Positions 33,820 through 45,500 of a stretch of 64,000 nucleotides of DNA are shown one piece after another. The DNA is from Euborellia annulipes. Taxonomy: Eukaryota; Arthropoda; Insecta; Dermaptera; Anisolabididae. Position 1 is the first letter of the stretch. Each line of letters begins with the position of its first letter. The stretch spans positions 337,332 through 401,331 of the forward strand of contig JAKCPI010002671.1 of NCBI GenBank assembly GCA_023213315.1, read 5' to 3'. The position numbers and the translations under genes are program-made. The notes beneath the pieces were generated by a model that was not told the DNA's origin, did no database searches, and saw nothing but the letters and a program-made list of their open reading frames with translations.

Positions 33820-34130
33820 ATAATCCAGACATGTAACCCAGCATCTCAGATTTGGACGAAATTTTTTTTATTTGTTACTTTTACCATCCTTAGTAAGAAT
33901 CCAAAATTATATTGCCATCTTTCTAATATTTTTTGAGAAAAAAAATCTTAAAGTTGGAAAAAATGAGCTTAGGAAGTATTTCCAAGACTCCCTAGGTGAA
34001 GTGATATTTTTTAGAAAATATTTATTAATCAAAACTTCCTTTGTTTTCAAAATATCAAGCTGAAATTTGCAGTGAAATATTCAGGATTCAGATTTAGAAA
34101 AAATAATAATTTAATAATTTTTTAAATTAA

Positions 34131-34522
34131 GGTGCGCGTCTCGGGTGCTAATTTTGGGAGATTCCAGCGGCCACAATTTTGAAGCTATCGACCTTAAATT
34201 TTTTTTTAAATTACAGCTATTTAAAATATCTACAACGTATAGGCCTTTTTTTGATTTTCGAAAAAATAAATTTTTTTTTAGATTAATCGCATTAAATAAA
34301 AGATATTTTTAAAAATTCGCTCTATATCTCATAGATAATTAAATTAGTAATCATTGTGTTAAAAAATAATTAATTTTCTACCCTTAATTAATTAGCTGGA
34401 ATCTTTCAAATGAAATAGAATAAATCCCTTGTTTCCCTATAGGAAAAACTAACGCCATCTCTTGCCGCCTCGAGTAACTCGGTACTGAATCGTGTTCTAA
34501 CGGTTTTTTTGAGACGCGCACC
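34131..34522. mobile_element. TTAA-flanked MITE family C (copy 1), 392 bp
   Basis: TTAA lies at 34127-34130 and 34523-34526. The terminal repeats are GGTGCGCGTCTC and GAGACGCGCACC, an exact 12-bp pair. The interior includes GAAGCTATCGACC and TAACGCCATCTCTTGCCGCC. No frame. TTAA targeting fits piggyBac or Kolobok types. Confidence 0.88.
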
Positions 34523-34796
34523 TTAACCCTCCCAAAAGAACAAATATTAATACTATTTAATATTTGAAATTAAATTTGTTATTTAATCAAATAAAAATAA
34601 GTAGACAAATTTAGTAATGTTTTTTTTTCAATAGACAAAACATGAAAAATGAAAATCTATTGCTGAAAGTAACAAATATTCGTTGTTAAATAAAATAAAA
34701 TTTAGATTTTCAGGCAATGAATAAATATAAATTTTATATATTAATGGTTTTTTCACATTATAAAAATTGAATTTAGTATCCCTATTTTTTCTTTTT

Positions 34797-35685
34797 TACT
34801 TTCTCGTATAGAGAAAGTTATGTAATCGTAAAAAAAATTCGACTTCGAGATTTTGATGTTTCTCCACGTTTTAGACCTCCCTGAGTCCAAAAAAACCATT
34901 TTTGGCATTATGTCGTGTGTGTGTGTGTGTGTGTGTGTGTGAACACGATTGCTTAAAAACCAAAGCAGCTAGATCGATGAAATTTGGTATATGCTCCTTA
35001 CACTAAAATTGTAGATTTCTATCAACTTTTGGAGTAAATACGTCACTTGGAAGTAGTACTTTACTTAAAAGTTTTTCGAAAATTTTGAAATTTTCAATTT
35101 TTTTGTTATATTATGATAAAATACTCTATTTTAAAAAGTTTTTATTCTTTGACATTTTTGAAAACTGAATAGTTTTTGAAATAATCACAGAAGAAATAGA
35201 AAATATTCGTTAATTTTGATAAAAAATCAAAACAAAATCATACAGGTGTCATTAAAAAAAGGGTAAATATAAACAAATGAATTTGTGAAACAAATGAATT
35301 TGTTTATATTTACCCTTTTTATGACACCTGTATGATTTTGTTTTGATTTTTTATCAAAATTAACGAGATATTTTCTATTTCTTCTGTGATTATTTCAAAA
35401 AGCTATTCAGTTTTCGTAAAAATGTCAAAAGAATGATAAAAACTTTTAAAATAGAGTATTTTATCATAATATAACAAAAAAATTGAAAATTTCAAAATTT
35501 TCGAAAAACTTTTTTAAGTAAATGATACTACTTCCAAGTGACGTATTTACTCAAAAGTTGATAAGAAATTTATCAATTTTGTGTAAGAAGCATATACCAA
35601 ATTTCATCGATCTAGCTGCTTTGGTTTTTAAGCAATCGTGTTCACACACACCCAGACGTAATTCCAAAAGAATATACGAGAAAGT
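34797..35685. mobile_element. 889-bp palindromic relative of family A
   Basis: The outer ends are TACTTTCTCGTATA and its complement, like family A termini, with AATTCGACTTCGAGATTTTG and a (GT)n tract (34914-34941) on the left. From about 34941 to 35645 the two halves are inverted copies with only sparse differences around a centre near 35283 (CAAATGAATTTGTG). The right arm lacks the outer ~120 bp between the CA-rich stretch and the terminus. No real gene; the frame 35522-35752 is incidental. It is likely a recent foldback derivative of an A-like element. Confidence 0.85.
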
Positions 35686-36696
35686 CTCCCAGGGAAGTCA
35701 ATCCCCATATTTTTTTTTAAAAAAAAAAAAAATAATTATCCCGAGGACATAATTAAGAAATGCACTGTGTGTGTTTTCCCCCCTCCATGCAACCGACAAC
35801 CAGCTAACTGGCATATATTAAATATCTCCTCTTGTAAATGGACAGAGCTGGTAGGGCCATTTCGGAATTGCTCCCAACGGCATGATTCGCCCAGGATATG
35901 GACCCAGCAACGAGATGCGCGATGAGTGCGAGTGAGAGGGAGCGAATACGACCGATACGAGTGCGAGTGAGATAGAGAGACACGCCCCAGAATAATTCTT
36001 CTATTGATAACGCCAATGCTCGCGGTGAAATTCTATAATTCCTTGTTTTTTTTTTCTCTCTCTCTCTCTCTTTTTCTCCCTTTTTTTTTATTCTAGGGCG
36101 AGAAGCTTTCAAAACAAAACATAACGAGACCCAAAGGGCAGTTTCGCTTATTCTAACCAATCGACAAACTAATACTTTAATATTCAGAACCTTCTCTTTT
36201 TTTCTCTCTCTCTCACGCTAGTAAATATAGGCCTATATTCATATATCGGTTCTTTTTAAAATAAAAATTGTATTTACAATTAGTAAAAATATTGATAAAA
36301 GGGACAGTAATTGCCCTCCCGTTCAGAATGATAAAATTTATTTCAAGTAATTCACTAAGATATATCTAATTATTTATTTAATAATAACTAACCTCTCCAA
36401 AACAGATATTATTTCTTTTGCCTGTTTATTTTATTTTTCGTTATCTACTCTCTACTCGGTTATTTTCCGATGTAGGTTTGTTTTGATGTTTTGCTACTCG
36501 TTTATATTTTGGTAGTTCTCGCCCTTAGAGGAGTCATCCATCATTGTAAATCATCACACAATCATCCAAAATTGTAAAATGTATTAGCCTATGGCACCTG
36601 GCTAAGGCAAAAAAAAAAAAAATATTATAAACATCATCAAAAGAAGAGAGTACTGAATGGCAAAAATTTTGGAGTGTAACAAGAGGATTGCACGAA
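35686..36696. other. spacer with GC-richer island at 35755-36170
   Basis: The island contains a minus-strand frame of 118 codons (35804-36160) whose middle (KKKGEKEREREKKK) comes from a CT tract. I recognise no domain and see no splice or promoter evidence. The sequence is single-copy here. Confidence 0.4.
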
Positions 36697-36811
36697 ATTT
36701 GGTATCCAAATGGCTTAAATAAAATCATCGGACTGCCAGGGGGCCGAACCCGCGACTTTTGGTATACGAGGTTAGCACGCTAACCCCTACACCAAGCCCG
36801 AGGGCTTTTAG
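36697..36811 (-). repeat. tRNA-derived SINE (head type 1)
   Basis: The minus strand reads CCCTCGGGCTTGGTGTAGGG with TTAGCGTGC (A box) and CGCGGGTTCGGCCCC (B box). The body start CAGTCCGATGATTTTATTTA then matches 44406-44620. The 3' part is not clear. Confidence 0.75.
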
Positions 36812-37052
36812 AAGTCTGATAGTTCAAATTATCAGACTTAGGTTAGGTCACTTTATTACTCCGCAGGATAGGCTATCGAGAAAGTCCTCATTGGGAATGT
36901 GACTCAGTCTCGATTGGTGATATCAATGACCTCTAACTATCCTGTAAAAACAATAATAAGACAGCTGATAATTTCCTGAGAAATATTTTTTTTTTTTTAT
37001 CCCCCGAAAATGTCTATAATTTCAAGGAAAATGTTAGACCTTCAAGATTTTT

Positions 37053-37150
37053 TACTTTCTCTTACCTCTATATGTTAATATATAGAGAGAGAAAGTATTG
37101 GATTCATGTCAAAAATTCGATGTCGTGATTTACAAGTTTTGAGGTCCTTC
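37053..37150 (+). repeat. family A 5'-end fragment
   Basis: The complete 5' hairpin and TGTCAAAAATTCGATGTCG are present; identity is lost near 37150. Confidence 0.8.
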
Positions 37151-37484
37151 ACTATGCAGACCTGCTGTGGGCGTGTGGATGCCTGGATCATTTTTACTCG
37201 GGAAGTTTCAAATTTCCCTCTCTAACCTAAATTTTAAATTTCCCTCTCCCGCTCCTCTTCCTGTAACTCTAGCCAATCAGCGAGAAAACAGGTACATACA
37301 CACAGGGACTGGAAGACAGCCGCTAGAGCTTTATATTATAGTAATGATGATGATGATGATGATAATTTGAGCGCCCTGTATTTAGGCAACCACACTGTCA
37401 GCTTGAGAGGACTGCTAAATGAAGATGGTGGGGGTCTGAACTTGTCATTCAAACTCACACTCACACACACACATGCACACAGTA
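37151..37484. other. unassigned, with (GAT)n tract
   Basis: A GATGAT trinucleotide tract lies at 37345-37363. Frames at 37167-37370 and 37367-37600 lack domains. This stretch separates an A fragment from a SINE. Confidence 0.4.
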
Positions 37485-37686
37485 TTTTCGGCAACTTAGG
37501 CCATTTAAGACTTTTAACGATACTCGTTATTTGTAAATATATCTATTGTGGATCCAGGCATTCTTATTTAAGTCATTTGGTATCCAAATGGCTTAAATAA
37601 AATTCTCGGATTGTCTGGGGATCCGAACCCGCGACCCTCGGTATAGAAGGCAGGCGCGCTAACAACTAAACCAAGCCCGAGGGCAA
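37485..37686 (-). repeat. tRNA-derived SINE (head type 1), longer copy
   Basis: The minus strand has CCTCGGGCTTGGTTTAGTTG (A-box region) and GGGTCGCGGGTTCGGATCC (B-box region). The body with AAGCCATTTGGATACCAAAT follows, and the 3' portion ATGGCCTAAGTTGCCGAAAA ends near 37485. This copy joins the head with a 3' end like that of the type-2-headed SINEs. Confidence 0.78.
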
Positions 37687-37688
37687 GA

Positions 37689-37899
37689 TAAATATTTATA
37701 AACGTGGGAGAATATTTATATTTTGTTGCTGTGGCAATCATTTCTCCTATCTTTCCTAAGAACTACAAGAGTAAAATGTGCTTCAAACAATTTTGAGGAC
37801 AAAATGAGAATACACATTTTAAAGACCATCTAAAAAATAATTAATTTTTGAATTTTAATCGCGTATATATTAACATAAACATATAGGTGAAAGAAACTA
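37689..37899 (-). repeat. family A, internally deleted
   Basis: It contains the 3' two-fifths (without the terminal hairpin) and the 5' terminus TTTCTTTCACC, joined at about 37860. It directly abuts the SINE head. Confidence 0.75.
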
Positions 37900-39465
37900 A
37901 AAAACAAATTGTTGTTATGCTCTTGTTCGTCTCCAGCTGAACCAAAACATAATAAGCTTTCACATATTTTAAAAAATATTATATATTTCATATATTCTTA
38001 TTTTGCAACCCAAGAATGAAAGAAAAATACTGGATAAGATAACAATTAAATGAATATTATGACATTTTTTTTTTATTTTATTAATAGGTCTTTGGAATAA
38101 TAATTTGCAAATTCCCTATAAAGTCATGGTCCCCATTCAAGAAATCACAAGCTAATTCTTCTTTCATCAAGTTATAACCATTTCTCATCAAGTAGCCTAT
38201 TTATTTGTTACTGTAATCGACTAGAGATGAATGTTTTGTGTTTATCTGTTATCTCAAATGAGTCATTCAGAGTTAAATCACTCTATAAAACACATTGAGA
38301 AGAAAATATACATTTATTTATGAGATGGTCCCAACAGGCAGCATCCTACGTTCATCTTATTTTAAAAATATCTTCTCTCTTTCACTCTCGTATATTTCAT
38401 AATAATTTATGTTTAATGCTAATTAATTCAAGATTTCAAAATTATATAGTTCTAAATCTTAAATAAAAATTTTGTTCTAGAGTTTAGATGTTTTATATAA
38501 AAAGAAAAAATAAGCTTATGTAGTTTTCAGAGTTAAAAGATATTTTTTAACTACATATTTTAAATCTATAATTCCGCCTGTTATGAATTTTAAGATTTTT
38601 ATTTCAGATCATAGTTATCTAAACTCCACTTTTTCTTTCGGGTCTATGGTTTTTTTTTTTAATACACAAATTATAATTAAATGTGATGATAAAGGGATGT
38701 AATCTTAATTTACATTGTTTTTCCAAATTTTTATTAAAGAAAATGAATCAAGAGATAAATAACAAACGAAGTGAATTGGTCGTTGCCCTAGAGAATAATC
38801 GCAGACACCGTTTTGAGGCGAAAATGACCGTCAATTGTGCAGGCGAATTAATTGCTGCGCCTGGGCCCTCGGACATGGCACTAATGGACTACACGGGACA
38901 CACGGGACATTCGGGACACACGAGCTCATTAGTAGAACAACACCGGGACAACCCCCCTGAGGGTCATTCGCTCGTTTTCCCTGCCCTGCTTTTTTAACAC
39001 CTTGCACTGGAATCGCTATTTTGTCTTCGTTAGAAAAATCCCACACAAGAAATTTCTCTTATTACTGTTAAAAAACAAATTTTTTTTTTTTTTTTTCGAA
39101 AATATTGATATAATTTCTCTGGTTAATTGTAATATAAATTTCGAATTTGTGAATCCTCCATGACTCAAAAAAGTACAAAATATAAACCTATATATATATA
39201 GGTATATAGTCAATGCAAATAAAAATATTTTCAAAATTCAGTATGAAGTGGGAATGACTTCAGTTGATTTATGTACCCTTCGGTATCTATTATAATTTAA
39301 TATATGCATGTAACCACTCTAGAAGCCGAAAAAAAAAAATAAAAGAAAAAATAATTAACTTCATTTTTATGATAACTCACATTTTGCCAGTAAAGTATTA
39401 ATTATTTTATCTTCAACAATTAAAAGCTTTATCAACTTTCTCAATTAATAATTTCTTTACAACCC
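37900..39465. other. spacer with an island at 38750-39000
   Basis: The 104-codon frame 38683-38997 includes GHTGHSGHTSS, encoded by an imperfect GGGACACAC tandem repeat (about 38896-38926). No domain, intron signal or partner is seen. Non-coding is more likely. Confidence 0.4.
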
Positions 39466-39468
39466 TAA

Positions 39469-40166
39469 AGCCCCGCACACGATCAATAATATTGTCAATA
39501 TAGAAAACTATTGTCAATACTATTGATCGTGTGCGGGAGGTATTGAAGATGGTATTGATATTGAAGAAGCATATTGATGAAAATTTAAATTTTTTGATTT
39601 TCAAACATCAATATTCGAAAGTGGTGGGGATATTGACAATAATATTGATCATGTGCGGTTGTTTTTCAATAATTTGTTCAATACGCAGTTCAAATAGAAA
39701 TTTTGTCGAGGGAGAATTATGTCCCTTCTCATATTTTTATTTTTTTGAATTGCCTTCTCTCTTGAGTTTGTTGACCCTACCTTTTCTAGTGGAAAGTTAG
39801 TGTTGAGTGATTTTTATTTTTGTTTATTACATAGGCGCAATGGTACATTGCCCCTCCCTCTGGCATCCTCAAAGCAGAGGGGGCAGAGGGGGTCTTTTCT
39901 TTTATTTAATTTATTTTTAAAAATGATACATTTTTACTTTTTAAAAATAAAATCTTTTAAATTAAAAAAATTAAAAGATTTTTACTCATAATAAAATAAA
40001 GAAGTGTGACACTTTAAACTGTCCGGGCACGACTAAAAAGGCAAATGAAATAAAACTATTGTCAATAATATTGATTAGTGTGCGGTCTGTCATTATTGAA
40101 TTGCATATTGACAATAGTATTGTCAATAATATTTTTGACAATATTATTGATCGTGTGCGGAGGGCT
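39469..40166. mobile_element. Harbinger-like MITE, 698 bp, TAA duplications
   Basis: The ends AGCCCCGCACACGATCAATA and, inverted, AGCCCTCCGCACACGATCAA are flanked by TAA (39466-39468, 40167-40169). CGATCAATA/TATTGATCGTGTGCGG motifs recur internally (39522-39538, 39645-39658, 40073-40084), so an inner mini-palindrome (39469-39540) may be a nested or duplicated end. The frame 39531-39800 is incidental. Confidence 0.75.
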
Positions 40167-40169
40167 TAA

Positions 40170-40879
40170 CGTTTTTTCCCCGTTAGAAAACAACCGAATA
40201 TATTTTAAAAGTGTATCGGTTGCCTAATTCTTGATTGTAAGGCGGTTTATAGAAAAAAGCAAAAAGAAATGCATCTAAAGAAGTCTTCCTAAAAGTTTTT
40301 AAATTTTATTATCAATTTCACGGTCACAGTCATTTCATAGCCTCCCTCTAGCCACATTAATTTTCTTAGTATGTACTACGGTATAAAATCTTCGTTACAA
40401 TTTCAAAAGAGGATCTAATCAAAGAAAATGTTTAGAACGAGAGTAAATTATGTTAAATTAACTCATCGCATGGCTATCTGTGATTCTTAATTAACAAATA
40501 TAATCAGCCGAAGTGATTGCAGCTCTCCCCTTCGAGGGCGACTAGCCAAAATAGCCAATATCTCTACAGGTGTCCTATAACATTAAACTATCATCACCAT
40601 TATTATTATATATGCCAATAAAATATATATAAATATTTACATAAGCAGTATAGTAAAATTTATTTTATTTTATTTTTATAAGAGTCGTAAAAAGAAAGTT
40701 AAAATATTTATTAAATAATAAAGGAAAGCAATGAAATAACAAAAACTAAATGGTGTACGAGTTCATATATTCACTGAAAAAACATTTGAACGAATGTAGT
40801 AGAAATTTTATATAACAGCCACTTCAAATTATAATTAGGTTCTCTTTTTAGTCACCTGAATGGGAAGTAATGAGGAACT
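40170..40879. other. AT-rich spacer
   Basis: No gene or repeat end recognised. Confidence 0.5.
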
Positions 40880-41560
40880 GACGCTGAACGCACACCAATT
40901 AAGCAAAAACGTCTTCGGACAAAACGTTTTTGACTTATCGTGCCTAAAACTGTTTTTTTTTTCAATGCTTTTCTATGAGTCAACGCACACCGAGGAGGCA
41001 AAACACAATTGAGCATGAACAAAATGTTTTGAAATGTTTTGTCATTGACCAAAAAATGCCAACTCACAACGATTAGGCAAACATGCTCAATCGGTGTTTG
41101 TTAGCATTGGGGAAAAATGTTTTGTCAATGAGCGTTTTTGCTCAATGGTCGAACATTTTGTCCAATGCCAACGCACATTGATTAAGCAAAAACGTTCAAT
41201 GACAAAACATTTTGCCACTGGACAAAATGTTTTGCCATTGAGCGTTTTGCTCAATCGGTGTGTGTTGGCATTGAGCAAAATGTTTTGTCAATGAGCGTTT
41301 TTGCTCAATGAACATTTTGTCCAATGACAACGCACGATTGATGACAAAACATTTTTGCTCAATGCCAACGCACACCGATTGAACAAAATGCTCAATGACA
41401 AAACATTTTGTTCAATGATGTCGAATCGTGCTCAATTGTGTTTTGCCTCCTAGGTGTGCGTTGACTCAAAGAAAAAGCATTGAAAAAACAGTTTTAGTCA
41501 CGAATCGTAAAAATTGTTTTGTCAATGAGCGTTTTTGCTCAATCGGTGTGAGTTCAGCCT
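40880..41560. mobile_element. complex foldback, (CAATGAGC)-type repeats
   Basis: The outer ends CTGAACGCACACCAATTAAG and, inverted, CTGAACTCACACCGATTGAG lie around 10 or more short copies of CAATGAGCGTTTTTGCTCAA and AAAACATTTTG in alternating orientation. The ends resemble the two TAA-flanked Harbinger-like MITEs in style (NCACACNGATNGA), but no clear duplication is seen. Frames on both strands (40852-41294) come from the repeats. Confidence 0.75.
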
Positions 41561-42180
41561 AATAGGCTTACAATTGTTAGTCTAAAAATAAATAAAAATC
41601 AAAGCTTGATGGACCTAAAAAATTTATCAAAATTGATAAGTCCTAAAATAATTTAATAAACAATTATAATTTCTCAAGTAAATAGTTTAGTATAAAAATG
41701 AAATTCATAAATTAACAATGAAGAACTAAAAAACGAGGTCACCTATGAAAGGTAATGGAGACACAAACAAAAAATTTCATTAATTTATTTAGTTGTTTTT
41801 GTTCCTTCTATATTCTTCATCTGATTTTATCGATGTAAAAGTTTCAAAGAAATCTTAAATTGTCTTTACCTATCTCAATATAAGGGAAGTTTTCGCTATG
41901 GCAGGAGTTGCTGCCTTTCTTTCCAAAAATCAACTCTCAGCAGTTATTTGGAATTTAAATACAGTAAAGGTTATTTTATTTAAAAATTTCAATAATAAAA
42001 TATGTTTGTTTCAATTTGGAGATTTGAATTTTTTCAAAAATTCTTAATTTTTCTCTCCTTTGTTTTATAAAAATTTCTATAAGTAACTTGAAAGGATCAA
42101 ATAAATATAATTTTCTAAAATATATTTATATTTCTCAGGACTAAGGATTTCAAATAGAGTTGGATAATTTTTTGCCACGA
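41561..42180. other. AT-rich spacer
   Basis: Nothing recognised. Confidence 0.5.
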
Positions 42181-42408
42181 GATGGTGTGACTGGTCGCAC
42201 AGCACACAATTTTTTCTTAATTTCGGTAATTTAAAGGCGCATTCTGTACTTGTTTGTCAGAATATAAATACAAATCAAATTTGTATTAATTTTTAAATTT
42301 TTACATTAAAAATAAATTTTTTTTCGAAAAAAAGTTTGTTTGTTTTTCAAATCTCCAGGGGGGGGGGTAATTACCCCCTTTATCCCCCTCCCCTTGTATC
42401 CGCCCTTG
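42181..42408 (-). mobile_element. hAT-type MITE family G, one end truncated
   Basis: The right edge TCCGCCCTTG with long C and G runs matches the CAAGGGCGGA end. The left part ATGGTGTGACTGGTCGCACA is the A-like hairpin module. The distal ACACCTCTGGATCCG end is missing. Confidence 0.7.
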
Positions 42409-43677
42409 ATTCTATTCCATTACATATACGGTAAATTCAACTCACTGTTTGTAGGGATTTAAATATTTATTAATATAAGAACAAAGCAACTTCACAGATT
42501 TCTACCTATATGTAATGGTTAACGTCTTTTAGATAATATATTTTGTACCTTCAGTTTTTAGCCAGAATAAAACTAAAAAAAAGTATGTTCAATATTAATT
42601 AATTAAAGGATTTTTTTATCATTTTATTGGTACTTTAACTTATCTCTGATGATAAAATATTAACAGTTAACAGGCCCTTAAAAGGATGAGAAGTACTAAC
42701 TTTTTTTATGATAATTAATTACAGCTTTTTTAAGTGGCGATGAGTGAGTATATATGTGTTTGGAAGTGGGGGAGGGGATAGGATTCCTTCTTCGACATAA
42801 GCCATCGCAGTTGCATGCTGCATGCGCAGAAAAGAGCAAAAAGAAAAAAAAAACGGAAAGAGAAGGAGTAGGGGGAGGGCGATGCTCGATATTTTTATCG
42901 CGCCATTTTGCCCGTTGGTGGGTGGATGAAAAAAGGGTAGCAAAAAGGGCCGAAGGGCCCCCGTGGGGGGGACCCCGACGAAGACGGAAGCCCATAGAAA
43001 TAAACGAGTCTCGGGCCGGCATGCATGATGGCCGAGAGGAAAAAAGGAAAGGGGGGGGGAGGGGGGTGGGTCCTGCACCCCCCTCGGGTCAATGAGGTGT
43101 GACACGGCCAGGGCAGCCAATCTCTCTATCGACCATGGCGCCGGGTCAGGCTGGCTACCCCTGCCTACCCTCCCAGGTGATCCAATTGATTGGAAACCCT
43201 ATCGAAATCATTTAGACCCCGGCGACCAAAACAAAACTAAATTACAATCAAACCAACCCCTGTCCTATCGTATATTTCTCGTCATGCATTAAGAAAATTA
43301 ATCCCGATATAGAGACATGCATATCAATTAATTCAATTTTTTTTTTATTATTAAATGAAAACATCAAAATCAAAGATATATCTCTATTTTATTTATTTAT
43401 TTATTTATCAAGACATAAATGACCATTTGAAAATGGAAAATGTATATATTCGACTTTTCATTTCGATGGAATAATCAAAATAAATAAACTAAGGCAATAT
43501 TTTGTAAAAGTTACAAGTATAGTGTAATACAATGAATCGAGAAGGGGGGTAGTAAAATAATTTTAAAATGCTTACTAATATAAACATGGTTAAAAAAATG
43601 TATTCTTTAGGATGATCTTGATAAAATAATTAAATAAATAAATAAATAAAAATAATAATGAAATTTAAAATTTTTTT
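42409..43677. other. spacer with strong GC-richer island at 42730-43290
   Basis: This is the most GC-rich stretch of the first 46 kb, with G/C runs and overlapping frames on both strands (42696-43120). The overlap of four frames points to composition. There is no domain, tRNA or repeat match. An ATTT/TTTA tract lies near 43390-43410 and AAAT tandems near 43630-43652. Confidence 0.4.
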
Positions 43678-44310
43678 TACTTTCTCTTACCTCTATATAG
43701 GCTATATGTTAATATATATAGAGAGAAAGTATTGGATTCATGTCAAAAATTCGATGTCGAGATTTTGATGGATCTTCACGTTTTGAGGTCCCCTGAATCC
43801 AAAAAAGTGGTTTTCCCGACATGGTTTGTCTTGATAAATAACAGTGTGTGTATGTGTTCAATTTAAAGCATGAAAGAATAGAGCTAGGAGGTTGAAATTT
43901 TATATTTAAGTTAGACACCCGCACTAGGTACTTTACGGATGTAGTTTTTCAGTTTTTTTCGATTTTCTCAAAATTAGTACCAACGATTTTGATTAAAATT
44001 CAAAAATGAATTATTTTTTTGATGCTCTTTAAAATGTATATTCTCATTTTGCCATTGAAATCTTCTGAATACCACTTTACTCTTGTACTTCATAGGAAGG
44101 ATAGGAGAAATGGTTGCGATGGTAACAAAATACTCGGTATAAATATTTTCCCATACTAATAAATTTTACATCTTGAATTCTAATATATCGGCGGAAACTA
44201 AATACAGGTCGACACGAAAAATTTGGTGTGACAAGCACAGAACACAAATTTTGATTACCGAAGATAAGAGAAAGTTGTGTGCTGTGCGCCAGACACCCCA
44301 GATTTTTTTT
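43678..44310 (+). mobile_element. family A, nearly full-length
   Basis: It runs from TACTTTCTCTTACC to CACCCCAGATTTTTTT, with a small deletion after GACACCCGCAC (about 43922) removing the AAGCTTTTGATCAAAATCG portion. Both terminal hairpins are present. Confidence 0.88.
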
Positions 44311-44405
44311 TTTTTAATAAAAATTGACATTTTTATATGAAAATCACCCAAAACTAGAGCCAATAAAAATCTTTCTTTGTCATATTCGTTTTTCTCAACC
44401 AAAAA

Positions 44406-44620
44406 TTAAGCCCTCAGGCTTGGTGTAGGTGGTAGCATGCTTGTCTTGTATACCAAGGGTCGAGGGTTCAGATCCCAGGCAGTCCGATGATTTTATTTCA
44501 TCCATTTGGATACCAAATGTCTTAAATAATAATGCCTGGACCTCAAAAATATATATTATAAAGATACTAGTATCATTAAAAGTTATATGGCCTGAATTGC
44601 CGAAGACAGTGTGTATATGA
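44406..44620 (+). repeat. tRNA-derived SINE (head type 1), plus strand
   Basis: The head reads GCCCTCAGGCTTGGTGTAGG (A box) and CGAGGGTTCAGATCCC (B box). The body GGCAGTCCGATGATTTTATT, then TGGATACCAAATGTCTTAAA, ends with TATGGCCTGAATTGCCGAAG. It is the best-preserved head-to-tail copy of this family in the window. Confidence 0.8.
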
Positions 44621-45500
44621 GAGTGAGTGTAAATGGGGAAAAGTGTATGTTTAAAAAAAAATTAATAAGAATTGACTTATGAAGTAAAAAAAAAAAAAAA
44701 AAAACTTTTTGTTGTCTAGTGTTATCAAATAAATCTTTTTGTCAAAGGACACAGACAGATCTAACTTTTTTGGACTCATCAGGGACCCTAAAAACGGACA
44801 AAATATTGTCAAATTTTGATGCGATATTTACATTTTCTCTTACAGTTTCACCAGATTTTTTCTAGATAAAGAAGTAAATAACAATTAAGATAAAAATTTT
44901 AATCTAACGTCTTAACAGGGTGGTTGAATACCTTTTTTTATCTCTGCAATTTCACATTGTTAATATTTTCCACAATCTCAATTATCTTTATTATGTGATA
45001 TTTATTTAAATATTAAAAAAAATTAAAAATCGCTTTGTAAGAAATAAAAAAAAAAATCCAAGTGCTCTTTGTAAAAGGGAGGAGGCCCTGCTGGATTCCC
45101 CCAATGTAAACGTGCCTGAATCTATTTATTCTTGACAAGATATTATAATCGTTTATATAATTATACATCAGGGAATAAAAAGTCTTAGAAGAGAGGTATA
45201 ATTATAGATATGTATCAACATAAATATTTGAAAATAGTGGAGGTAATATCCTTACTTAGAGTTTCAGAAAACAAAATAAAAATTCAAAAAAATCATAAAA
45301 ACTATTTAATTAGTGTTAAATTTGTTGATTTTTTGGAATAAATGCTGTCGGATATTTTTGTTACTTACTCTGAGTGACTCTAGTCAAAAATAGATAAAAC
45401 AAAAAAATTCTAAAAGGGACCAAATAATTTAGAAATTTTTAAATTAGTTTTATTTCAAAGAATATCTCTGTATATAAAAATTTATATAGGCTATTTCAAA
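44621..45500. other. AT-rich spacer
   Basis: No gene. A scrap like family A (CTTTTTTGGACTCATCAGGG near 44765) is too short to call. Confidence 0.45.

Noticed and set aside
35804..36160. 118-codon minus-strand frame
   Set aside because: Part is a translated CT tract and the rest matches no family I know; no exon signals.
38683..38997. 104-codon frame with GHTGHSGHTSS
   Set aside because: The repeat comes from a short tandem GGGACACAC run; no domain or partner exon.
40880..41560. CRISPR-like array of short repeats
   Set aside because: Repeats alternate in orientation, vary in length and have no unique spacers; it is a eukaryotic foldback element.
42696..43120. Overlapping frames of 108-133 codons on both strands
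   Set aside because: Several frames overlap in a GC-rich, G/C-run-bearing island and no domain is visible; composition explains them.
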